Origin: Pullichristensenella sp963930055
Lineage (GTDB): Bacteria > Bacillota > Clostridia > Christensenellales > Aristaeellaceae
Assembly: GCA_963930055.1 (NCBI GenBank)
Contig: CAWVKS010000006.1
Location: forward strand, 1 to 25,675
DNA: 25,675 nucleotides
Direction of reading: 5' to 3'
Shown here: positions 7,394 through 17,233 of the stretch, one piece after another
Layout: each line of letters opens with the position of its first letter
How positions within the stretch are numbered: position 1 is the first letter of the stretch
The notes under the pieces: model-generated
Database searches by the model: none
Seen by the model: the letters and a program-made list of their open reading frames with translations, nothing else
What the model was told of the DNA's origin: nothing
Position numbers and translations under genes: made by a program

Positions 7394-8355
7394 CAGACGA
7401 TCTCCCGGATGCGGGAAAGCACCACGTCCACGGCCTCGGAAAGCGGGCGGTGCACGGTGATGCCAGCGGCGCGCTCGTGGCCGCCCCCGCCCAGGGGCTG
7501 CGCCACGTCGCGGGCGACGTTGTAGGGGGCGACGGAGCGCAGCGAGAACTTGGCCGAAGCGCCGTCCTCCTGCTCCGTGGCCAGCGCGGCGATCTCCACG
7601 CCCTCGATCTCGATCAGGTAGTTGACGATGCGCTCGGTATCGCAGCGCAGCGCCCCGGCGCGCTCGAACATGGCGTTGGTCACGCAGGCCCAGGCCACCT
7701 TGCCCTCTCTGCGCAGCTCGGCGAGCACCAGCCCCAGCAGACGCGTGCGCGCCTCCGTGCGCGTGCGGTAGATGTATCCGGTGATCCTGTCCACGTCCGC
7801 GCCGGCGCGCACGCAGGCGGCGGCGGCCTCGAACGTCTCCGCCGTGGTGTTGGAATAGTTGAAATTGCCGGTGTCCGAAGAGACGGCGGCAAAGAGGCAG
7901 GAGGCCATGTCCTTCGTAAGCGTCACGCCCAGCGCCTCAATGAGCAGAAGCGCCATTTCCCCGGCGGCGGCGCGCTCCGGCTCCACGTGGTTTACCTGCC
8001 CGAAGAAGGGGTTGCTCTCGTGGTGGTCGAGCACGGCGCGCGCTTCGCAGGCTTCAAACAGGGCGCGGTTGTCGCCCAGCATGTCCGGGGCGCTCACGTC
8101 CACGGCCAGCGCGCATTTCGGCGCGAACGGCAGGTTTCCGTCCGTCACCACGCAGTCCTGCCCCGGCAAAAAGCGCAGATATTCCGGCATGCCCTCCGGC
8201 AGGCAGGCGCAGGCGCGCTTGCCCAGCGCGCGCAGCGCCAGCGTCACCGCCACGCAGGAGCCGCAGGCGTCCCCGTCCGGGGCGCGGTGGCCAAACACGG
8301 CGATGTCGTCATAGCCCTTGAGCCAGATGGCCAGTTCAGGGATCGTGACGTTCAT
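7393..8355 (-). CDS. nrnA: DHH-family oligoribonuclease / pAp phosphatase
   Basis: A 320-residue DHH/DHHA1 phosphoesterase of the NrnA type, which degrades very short RNAs and dephosphorylates 3',5'-pAp. Visible motifs are HRAPDGDACGS (residues 23-33, metal ligands), DVSAPD (86-91), DHH (110-112), SSDTGNF (159-165) and GGGGHERAAG (289-298, DHHA1 substrate loop). The start ATG 8355 has GAGGAGGAG just upstream; an in-frame extension to 8424 would run deep into rbfA and is not needed. The first 20 bases overlap the end of rbfA. Placement between rbfA and truB is the standard Firmicutes order. Confidence 0.95.
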   Translation of the reverse strand: MNVTIPELAIWLKGYDDIAVFGHRAPDGDACGSCVAVTLALRALGKRACACLPEGMPEYLRFLPGQDCVVTDGNLPFAPKCALAVDVSAPDMLGDNRALFEACEARAVLDHHESNPFFGQVNHVEPERAAAGEMALLLIEALGVTLTKDMASCLFAAVSSDTGNFNYSNTTAETFEAAAACVRAGADVDRITGYIYRTRTEARTRLLGLVLAELRREGKVAWACVTNAMFERAGALRCDTERIVNYLIEIEGVEIAALATEQEDGASAKFSLRSVAPYNVARDVAQPLGGGGHERAAGITVHRPLSEAVDVVLSRIREIV

Positions 8356-8701
8356 CTTTCTCCTCCTCGCGCCTGAGTATAGCATTGATGTGGGCGGCGT
8401 ATTCGATGTTCGTGTCCAGCTCAAAGAGCAGCTCCGGCACGTAACGCAGCTCCACGCGCCTGCCCAGTTCGCGGCGGATGAAGCCCGCGGCGGACTTGAG
8501 CGCGGCCATCACATCCTTGCGCTTTTCCGGCTCGAGGACGCTTATGCGCACCTTGCAGTAGCGCAGATCGCGCGTCACCTCGGCGCGCAGTATGGACCAG
8601 GTGCCGCCAAGGCGCGGGTCGTGTACCTCGTCGCGCAATATGCGGTCGAGTTCGCGGGCAACTTCGGCGCTGATGCGGTCGATGCGGTCAAAACCAGCCA
8701 T
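8336..8701 (-). CDS. rbfA: 30S ribosome-binding factor A
   Basis: A 121-residue single KH-like domain protein needed for late 30S maturation and 16S rRNA 5' processing. Typical features are RIDRISAEVARELDRIL, then DPRL, the strand VRISVL, and the C-terminal VPELLFELDTNIEYAAHINAIL. The ATG at 8701 is chosen because AGGAGG lies four bases upstream; the longer in-frame start at 8722 has none. The gene follows infB after 117 bases that contain a terminator-like hairpin (8742-8772), and its 3' end overlaps nrnA. Confidence 0.95.
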   Translation of the reverse strand: MAGFDRIDRISAEVARELDRILRDEVHDPRLGGTWSILRAEVTRDLRYCKVRISVLEPEKRKDVMAALKSAAGFIRRELGRRVELRYVPELLFELDTNIEYAAHINAILRREEEKDERHDP

Positions 8702-8741
8702 ATTCCCTCCTGTGTGATCCAAAAGTGGCGCGAAAGGCGGG

Positions 8742-8772
8742 AAAAACGCCCGCTTTCGCGGAAAATCGGGCG
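8742..8772 (-). terminator. Hairpin with T-run between infB and rbfA
   Basis: On the - strand CGCCCG (8772-8767) pairs with CGGGCG (8752-8747), with an inner CCGC-GAAA-GCGG option, and is followed by TTTTT (8746-8742). It begins 47 bases after the infB stop. If active it would lower expression of rbfA, nrnA, truB and ribF relative to the upstream genes. Confidence 0.7.
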
Positions 8773-8818
8773 TCCGCCTGGAACGCCCGACCGTATATCC
8801 GGGACTCCGGGAAGGCGC

Positions 8819-11729
<2,911 letters not shown>

Positions 11730-11774
11730 TGGTCTTAGCCCTCCCGAATGTAAGTGAAGTATAAAGGGAAAATG

Positions 11775-12072
11775 TCAGCCATCTTCCCGGTCGAACAATT
11801 CCGCCACGCGCGCGGCCATGCCCTCGTCCAGCACGGCGACGGCCATGCGGCCGCCCTTGCCGGTCAGGAGCCCCACGTCCGCGGCCTCGAACAGGCGCGC
11901 GCCGTGCTCAGGCAGGCGTTTTTCAGCATCTTGCGCGTGTTTGGCCCGCGCCTTCATCCATGACGACCACGCCCGCGCGCCCTTTGCGCACGGCGTCCGC
12001 CGCCGCGTCCGCGCCGTAGGCAAGCTTGCCCGCCCGGGCGCACAGCCCCAGCATGTTCAGCGCCTTATTCAC
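11775..12072 (-). CDS. ylxQ: YlxQ-type L7Ae-family RNA-binding protein, frameshifted
   Basis: A roughly 100-residue L7Ae/L30e-fold protein found between ylxR and infB in Firmicutes. The N-terminal half reads NKALNMLGLCARAGKLAYGA then AVRKGRAGVVVMDEGA, the normal family opening. The C-terminal half is in another frame (HGARLFEAADVGLLTGKGGR then MAVAVLDEGMAARVAELF). The frame change lies at about 11935-11955, where NTRKMLKNACL appears in a short third frame. The likely start is GTG 12072, overlapping the ylxR stop (GTGA). infB begins 45 bases downstream. Its function is inferred from the family; probable K-turn RNA binding. Confidence 0.8.
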
Positions 12073-12350
12073 CCGCGCCGCAGCTGCTCCTCCAGGGCGT
12101 CGAACACCTCCGGGGAGATGCTCGCCTCCAGCGCGCGTTCCAGGGCGCGGGTCTTGCGGGCGCGCTTAAAGCATTCTTCGCTGGGGCAGATATACGCGCC
12201 GCGCCCCGGGGCCTTGCCCTTGAAGTCTATGTGCGCCTCGCCGTCCTGCGGCTTGACCACGCGCAGAAGCTCGGCCTTGGGCCGCATCTCGCGGCAGGAA
12301 ACGCACATGCGCATGGGATCTTCTTCGGCTTGAGCGGCATTACGCTTCAC
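12069..12350 (-). CDS. ylxR: YlxR-family RNA-binding protein
   Basis: A roughly 90-residue protein with the YlxR signature: MRMCVSCREMRPKAELLRVV, then GRGAYICPSEECFKRARK. The family has a nucleic-acid-binding fold and always sits between nusA and ylxQ; it has been linked to regulation of transcription and to RNA binding. The open frame begins at GTG 12350. A better start may be ATG 12341, which overlaps the nusA stop (TAATG) and reads MPLKPKKIP, the usual YlxR opening. It would join the main frame only if one base is missing in the CCC near 12318. I therefore treat the first ten residues as uncertain. Confidence 0.85.
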   Translation of the reverse strand: MKRNAAQAEEDPMRMCVSCREMRPKAELLRVVKPQDGEAHIDFKGKAPGRGAYICPSEECFKRARKTRALERALEASISPEVFDALEEQLRRG

Positions 12351-13533
12351 CGCCCAGATCGTCCTCGCCGGGGTCGGGGATGTCGAAGCCCTCCAGATCC
12401 ACGGCGGCGTCGAGGTCGAAGCCGTCGTCGGCGACGACGACGCCCTCTTCCTCCCTCCACGGCCAGCTCGCCCTCGGCGATCATCTGTTCCACCTGACTC
12501 TGGGACTTGATGTCGATCTTCCAGCGGTCAATTTGCGGCGAGGCGGGCGTTTTGCCCTTCCTTGCCGATGGCCAGGGACAGCTGGTTGTCCGGCACGATC
12601 ACGCGGGCGCTCTTTTCCCCGTCGGCGGTAAAGACGCTGATGACGCGCGCGGGGTTTAGGGCGTTGGCGATGTATTCCGCCGGATCGGACGACCACTTGA
12701 TGATGTCGATCTTCTCGGTCTTTAACTCCGACACCACGTTTTCCACGCGCATGCCGCGCGGGCCGACGCAGGAACCCACCGCGTCGATGAGCGGGTCGTG
12801 GAGAACACGGCCATCTTGGTGCGGAAGCCAGCCTCGCGGGCGATGGCCTTGATCTGCACCACGCCGGAAACGAGCTCGGGCACTTCCAGTTCAAACAGGC
12901 GCTTGACCAGCCCCGGGTGCGTGCGCGAGACGTACACCTGCGGCCCGCGCCCCTGCCGGGACACTTCCAGCACATAGACCTTGATGCGGTCGTTCGGGGC
13001 AAGCTCCTCGCCGGGCATCTGCTGGTTGGGCTCGATGACGCCCTCGGTGCGACCCAGCTCCACATACACGCTGCGGTTTTCCACGCGCTGGACGATGGCG
13101 GTGAGGATCTCGTTCTCTTTCTGGCTGTATTCGTCGTAGATCACGCCGCGCTCAGCCTCGCGCAGGTGCTGCACGACCACCTGCTTGGCGGTCTGCGCCG
13201 CGATGCGGCCAAAGTCGCGCGGGGAGACGGGCACTTCCACCAGGTCGCCCACCTCGTAGCGGCGGTCGATCTCGCGCGCCTCCTGGAGCGTCATTTCACA
13301 CTGGGGGTCGGCCACTTCCTCGACCACCGTCTTGCGCGAAAGCACCTCGATCTCGCCCTTTTCGCGGTCAATGGAAGCGCGCACGTTGGCGTTCTTGCCG
13401 TAGTTTTTCTTGTATGCGGAAATCAGCGCCGCCTCGATGGCGGAAAAGAGCACGTCCTTGTTGACGCGGCGCTCCTTGCCAGCTCGTTGACCGTGCTGAT
13501 CAGCTCGCCCGAATTGATGTTGCTTTGTGCCAT
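12340..13533 (-). CDS. nusA: Transcription termination/antitermination factor NusA, with several frameshifts
   Basis: NusA binds RNA polymerase and nascent RNA and controls pausing and termination. ATG 13533 gives MAQSNINSGELISTVNELA. A frame change at about 13480 (a G missing from CTGGCAAGG) leads into the long stretch NKDVLFSAIEAALISAYKKN through the S1 domain (VENRSVYVELGRTEGVIEPN) to TKMAVFS. A second change at about 12798 leads to the KH domains (VGSCVGPRGMRVENVVSEL, then NQLSLAIGKEGQNARLAA). A third at about 12540 leads to WKIDIKSQSQVEQMIAEGEL. A fourth near 12457 leads to the acidic tail ending DDLGGEA and TAA at 12340-12342. All domains are present, so the gene is very probably functional and the indels are sequence errors. 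Confidence 0.92.
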
Positions 13534-13545
13534 GGCTACGACCCC

Positions 13546-14046
13546 CTATCCGTTCCGGCCGGGCGCGTCCCCCTCCTCGGGGAAGAAGGCGTCCAGGTCG
13601 CTCTCGTCAAATTCGATCAGCGGGCGCACAACGGCCACTTCCCTGCGGGGGAAGGCCAGCTCGCGCCCATCGTCCGCTTTTTAAAACGACGTTTCCATCC
13701 ACCAGCCCGGCCAGTTCGCCCGTAAGTGCTTGGCGCCCTCCACGGCCCGGTAGGTGTTCAATTCCACGCGCATGCCCTGCGCGCGCTCGAAATCACGCTC
13801 TGTCTTTAAGGGACGGTCCCGCGCCGGGGGAGGAGACTTCCATGTAGTCGTAGTCCCACGCGCTCCACCCGCGGCAGTATGCGGCGATGGAAATTTCCAG
13901 CTCGTCCACGGAAACGCCCTCGTCCGTATCGACGAAAAAGCGCAAAAAGCGGCCGGTCGGTTCCTTGACCAGCTCCACATCACCAATTCCAGCTGTAATT
14001 CATCCGCGAGCTTTTGCGCGAGGCGCGCCGCATCCTTCACCGGCAT
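13546..14046 (-). CDS. rimP: Ribosome maturation factor RimP, frameshifted
   Basis: RimP helps assemble the 30S subunit and precedes nusA in most bacteria. ATG 14046 starts MPVKDAARLAQKLADELQLE. Next, in other frames, come LVKEPTGRFLRFFVDTDEGV, SVDELEISIAAYC, DYDYMEVSSPGAGPSL (the conserved VSSPG segment), LKTERDFERAQGMRVEL and the C-terminal SH3-like part (REVAVVRPLIEFDE) ending at TAG 13546-13548. At least four frame changes are needed, at about 13985, 13880, 13815 and 13710. The ribosome site before 14046 (GGCAGGG) is weak. It is the first gene of the operon and lies 12 bases before nusA. Confidence 0.85.
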
Positions 14047-14095
14047 CGTCTGCCCTGCCAGGCAACCAAACCCCTCCAAACCGAGTCTGTCATGG

Positions 14096-14121
14096 AAAAA
14101 GCCCCGGAAAAGACATCCGGG
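14096..14121 (-). terminator. Terminator-like hairpin in the rimP leader
   Basis: On the - strand CCCGGA (14121-14116) pairs with TCCGGG (14108-14103), followed by GC and TTTTT (14100-14096). It lies after the predicted promoter (-10 at 14152-14157) and before rimP (14046), so a transcript from that promoter would meet it about 25-50 bases in. It may be an attenuator of the rimP-nusA operon, or it may terminate transcription arriving from the AEC gene upstream. Confidence 0.7.
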
Positions 14122-14151
14122 AGCAGCCTCAGAATACTTATACCATATTTT

Positions 14152-14179
14152 ATTATACCACGCTTTGCTCCGCTTACAA
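14152..14179 (-). promoter_or_regulatory. Promoter of the rimP-nusA-infB operon
   Basis: On the - strand TTGTAA (14179-14174) and TATAAT (14157-14152) are 16 bases apart, and TGG directly before the -10 forms an extended -10. A second look-alike TGGTATAAG occurs a few bases downstream. The area around it is AT-rich. No gene occupies 14047-14261. Confidence 0.75.
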
Positions 14180-14261
14180 CCAATTTCCACCACGAAAACA
14201 AGACTTAATCTTCACTGGCGCGCTAACTTTGCGTTGATTTTTCCGCGCCGGGCGCGCGGCT

Positions 14262-15185
14262 TCACAGCACGCGCTCGATGAGGAGCATGTAAAGGGGAAT
14301 CATCAGAAGCGACAAAAGCGTGGTCAGCGCCGTGCCGCCGGCGGCGTATTCCTCATCCGAGCCGGTGGAGGCAGCCACCAGCGCCGTCTGCGTCATCACC
14401 GGCATGCCGGCCTGCACCATCAATACGTCGCGGCTCATGCCCTCCAAATGGAACAGGAGCGCGCACAAAAAGCAGCAGCGCCGGGCAGGCGATAAAGCGC
14501 CCCATTGTGGCGGCCAGATAGCCCTTTTCCCAGCGAAACGTTGCGCGCGCGCACCATGCGCGCCATCACCGCGCCGGTGAACAGGAGCGAGAGCGGGGTG
14601 ACGAGGTTGCCCAGATAGCGCAGGCGTCCATGAAAAACTGCGGCGGCCGGAAGCGCGCAAGTACCAGCAAAAAGCAAATGAGGATGACCACCAGCGGCAC
14701 GGGCGGCGCCTGCCGCCGGCCCCGGGCCGCCCCGCCCCACCTGCGCATCAGCGGAAGCCCACGCCCCCAGAAAAGCGACGTGTTGGCCAGGTAGTAAAGC
14801 AGCGTGTAGGGCAATACCGCCTCGCCAAACAGCGCCCGCGACACCGGCACGCCGATGAACACGCTGTTGGAAAAGGCGAACATCACCACGAACACGCCCA
14901 GCCGTGCCCCCGGCAGTTGAGCGCCTTGCCGATGGGCAGCGCCAAAAACAAGCGTCAAAGCACGGAGAGGAGCGCCGCCGCCAGCGCCGGCAGGTTCTCC
15001 GCCAGCGATTCGGGCGTGTACTGCCCCAGCACATTATTGAGGATCATGCAGGGCAGCGCCACCTTGATGACCAGCCCGGACAGCAGCGGCAGGTGTTCGT
15101 CGCGCACCCAGCCGAGCAGGTAGACCCCCGCGCCCGCCAGGGCGATCAGCAATATGCAGCCCACGGCGTTGAAAGCGTTTTGCAT
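14262..15185 (-). CDS. AEC (auxin efflux carrier)-family permease, frameshifted
   Basis: Membrane segments in order are FNAVGCILLIALAGAGVYLL, SGLVIKVALPCMILNNVLGQ, RLGVFVVMFAFSNSVFIGVP, AVLPYTLLYYLANTSLF, PLVVILICFLLVL, NLVTPLSLLFTGAVMARMV and TALTTLLSLLMIPLYMLLI. SNSVFIGVP and the N-terminal VALPCMILNN are typical of the AEC family, which moves small organic acids or related anions. The segments lie in at least three frames, with changes at about 14950, 14625, 14530 and 14465. ATG 15185 follows the leuA stop by two bases and has GGGAGGG upstream, so it is co-transcribed with leuA under the T-box. A branched-chain keto acid or leucine-related substrate is an inference from context only. Confidence 0.8.
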
Positions 15186-15187
15186 GC

Positions 15188-16861
15188 CTATCCCTCCCCG
15201 TAGAGCGTCAGGGCGCGGTTGATGGCCAAAACGCCGCGGATGGAGGCGATGGACACGTTGGAGTGTATGCCCACGCCGAACACGTCGCGGCCCCTGTATT
15301 CCAATTCGATGTAGGCGCACGCCTTGGCGTCCGAGCCGGAGGAGATGGCGTGCTCGTGGTAGCTGACGAAGCGGAAGCCCTCGATGTGCGCCGCGCGCAT
15401 GGCGGAGAAGAAGGCGTCGATGGGGCCGTTGCCCTCGCCGCACAATTCGTGCTCCTCGTCATGGTAGCGGATGGCGCCGGTGAATTTCACCTGCGAATGC
15501 CCCTCGCCGCCGATCTCGGTGATGGTGTGACGCAAAAGCGAATAGGGCTTATTGACGGAGACGAACTCGCGCAAAAACAGGTGCAGAAGCCGCTCCGGCG
15601 GCAGCTCCGCGCCGTAGGCCACGGCCTCCTTTTTCACCAGCGCGCCCAGTTCCGGGTGCATGGCCTTGGGCAGGTTGTAGCCAAAGCGCGTTTGCAGTAC
15701 ATAGGCGGCGCCGCCCTTGCCGCTCTGGGAGTTGATGCGTATGATCGGCTCGTAGCTGCGGCCGATGTCCTTGGGGTCGATGAGCAGATAGGGCACCTGC
15801 CACGGCTGGCGCGGGTGCTCGGCGCGGTAGGCGAAGCCCTTGCGGATGGCGTCCTGATGGGAGCCGGAGAAGGCCGTGAACACCAAATCGCCCGCGTAGG
15901 GCGAGCGCTCCGGCACGCGCATGCGCGTGCAGCGCTCATATACCTGCCGTATGCGCATCAGGTGCTTGAAGTCCAGCCCCGGGTGGACGCCCAGCGCCGC
16001 CATGTTCAGCCCCAGCGTCACAAGGTCGACGTTGCCGGTGCGCTCGCCGTTGCCAAACAGCGTGCCCTCCACGCGCTCCGCGCCGGCCAGCAGCGCCATT
16101 TCCGCCTCGGCGATGCCTGTGCCGCGGTCGTTGTGGGGGTGGATGGAGAGTATGACGCTTTCGCGCCCGGGCAGGAAGCGGTCCACGTATTCGATGCGGT
16201 CGGCAAACTCGTTGGGCGGCGTCTTTTGCACCGTGGAGGGCAGGTTGAGGATGAGCTTCTTTTCCGGCGTGGCCCCGAAGTGTTCGATCACGGAGGTGAG
16301 CACCACCATCGCAAGGCGCGGCTCGCTTTCGGAAAAGCACTCCGGCGAGTATTCAAAGGTCACGCCCTCGCCGCCGTCCTCGCGCATCTCCGCCAGCATG
16401 CGCAAAAGCTCGATCTCGCGCACGGCGATGTCCACGATGCCCTTGCGCGTGGTCTTGTACACGCACTTCTGGAACATGGGGGAGATGTTGGTGTACAGGT
16501 GCATGATGACGTGCTTTGCGCCCTCCACGGCCTCGTAGGTCTTGCGGATGAGGTGTTCGCGCGCCTGTGTGAGCACCTGGATGGTCACGTCGTCGGGGAT
16601 GAGGTCCTTTTCGATGAGCGTGCGCACGCAGTCGAACTCCGTCTGCGAGGCCGAGGGGAAGCCCACCTCGATCTGCTTGAAGCCCATGCGCACCAGCATT
16701 TTGAACATCTCGATCTTTTCCTCGACGTTCATCGGCTCCACCAGCGCCTGGTTGCCGTCGCGCAGGTCCACCGAGCACCAGATGGGGGCCTTTTCCAGCC
16801 GCCGGGAGGGCCACTGGCGGTCCGGCAGTGTCATCGGCGGGCAGGGCACGTATTTTTTCAT
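15188..16861 (-). CDS. leuA: 2-isopropylmalate synthase, long (type 2) form
   Basis: A 557-residue enzyme that condenses acetyl-CoA with 2-ketoisovalerate in the first step of leucine synthesis. The HMGL-like TIM barrel shows DLRDGNQALVEPM (from residue 32), KQIEVGFPSASQTEFD, HPHNDRGTGIAEAE (241-254, metal ligands) and GNGERTGNVDL (270-280). The C-terminal allosteric domain occupies roughly residues 430-557. Its size and the opening (PPMTLPDRQWPSRRLEKAP) match the yeast/actinobacterial form and not the shorter E. coli form. The frame is intact. AGGGGAG lies seven bases before the ATG. A leucine T-box precedes it and an AEC permease follows two bases after the stop. Confidence 0.97.
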   Translation of the reverse strand: MKKYVPCPPMTLPDRQWPSRRLEKAPIWCSVDLRDGNQALVEPMNVEEKIEMFKMLVRMGFKQIEVGFPSASQTEFDCVRTLIEKDLIPDDVTIQVLTQAREHLIRKTYEAVEGAKHVIMHLYTNISPMFQKCVYKTTRKGIVDIAVREIELLRMLAEMREDGGEGVTFEYSPECFSESEPRLAMVVLTSVIEHFGATPEKKLILNLPSTVQKTPPNEFADRIEYVDRFLPGRESVILSIHPHNDRGTGIAEAEMALLAGAERVEGTLFGNGERTGNVDLVTLGLNMAALGVHPGLDFKHLMRIRQVYERCTRMRVPERSPYAGDLVFTAFSGSHQDAIRKGFAYRAEHPRQPWQVPYLLIDPKDIGRSYEPIIRINSQSGKGGAAYVLQTRFGYNLPKAMHPELGALVKKEAVAYGAELPPERLLHLFLREFVSVNKPYSLLRHTITEIGGEGHSQVKFTGAIRYHDEEHELCGEGNGPIDAFFSAMRAAHIEGFRFVSYHEHAISSGSDAKACAYIELEYRGRDVFGVGIHSNVSIASIRGVLAINRALTLYGEG

Positions 16862-16887
16862 GGTCGCGTCTCCCCTCGCTGTTCGTC

Positions 16888-17112
16888 AAAAAAAGCCTCC
16901 GCCCCTGTTGGGGCGAAGGCGTGCTTCGCGGTACCACCCAATTTCACCGCGCGCGGCGGCGATCTCAGCGCCCGATAACGGGGGCGTCGTCCCAGGCTCT
17001 TCACCTGAAAGGCTCCGGGGCGAGCTATGCACGAACGCCCCGCCGCCGGTTTTCAGCTGCCCCGGCTCTCTGCGCGCGCGGAACAGTCGAGCGCTGCGTC
17101 ATCGCCGTTGTG
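16888..17112 (-). promoter_or_regulatory. T-box riboswitch, leucine type, before leuA
   Basis: The T-box sequence TGGGTGGTACCGCG is at 16940-16927 on the - strand. It is followed by a strong terminator, GCCTCCGCCCC/GGGGCGAAGGC with TTTTTTT (16920-16888). Stem I is recognisable from AGAGAGCCGGGG near 17070 and CTCGCCCCGGAGC near 17024-17012. The likely specifier is CTC (17024-17022), a leucine codon, in keeping with leuA. Uncharged tRNA-Leu with anticodon GAG would stabilise the antiterminator and switch on leuA and the AEC gene. The specifier choice is read by eye and is the least certain part. Confidence 0.88.
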
Positions 17113-17118
17113 CGTACT

Positions 17119-17147
17119 ATTATAGCAGACGCGCGCGTGCGTGTCAA
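17119..17147 (-). promoter_or_regulatory. Consensus promoter of the T-box-leuA transcript
   Basis: TTGACA (17147-17142) and TATAAT (17124-17119) on the - strand are 17 bases apart, a perfect SigA consensus. Control of leuA therefore seems to rest on the T-box and not on weak initiation. The promoter is divergent from the one at 17172-17200. Confidence 0.92.
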
Positions 17148-17171
17148 TCGCGGCGGCGCGCAAAAATGCGA

Positions 17172-17200
17172 TTGTCATTCCGGCCAAATTGTGTTATGAT
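17172..17200 (+). promoter_or_regulatory. Promoter of the dnaB/dnaI-type operon
   Basis: TTGTCA (17172-17177) and TATGAT (17195-17200) are separated by 17 bases, each one mismatch from SigA consensus. The start codon at 17234 is 34 bases beyond the -10, with GAAAGGGGAGC as ribosome site. Only 24 bases separate the two divergent -35 elements. Confidence 0.85.
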
Positions 17201-17233
17201 TAACTGGGGTTTTGCCACGAAAGGGGAGCGCCG

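Noticed and set aside
5540..7525. 661-codon + strand open frame across ribF and truB
   Set aside because: Its sequence mirrors real genes on the other strand and begins inside the ribosome site of the cysteine-rich gene; it has no family features.
15263..16978. 571-codon + strand open frame opposite leuA
   Set aside because: leuA is certain on the other strand and runs over nearly the whole length; the open frame results from codon bias.
16862..17233. Small + strand coding region over the T-box
   Set aside because: The T-box motif, terminator and consensus promoter on the - strand explain the region fully.
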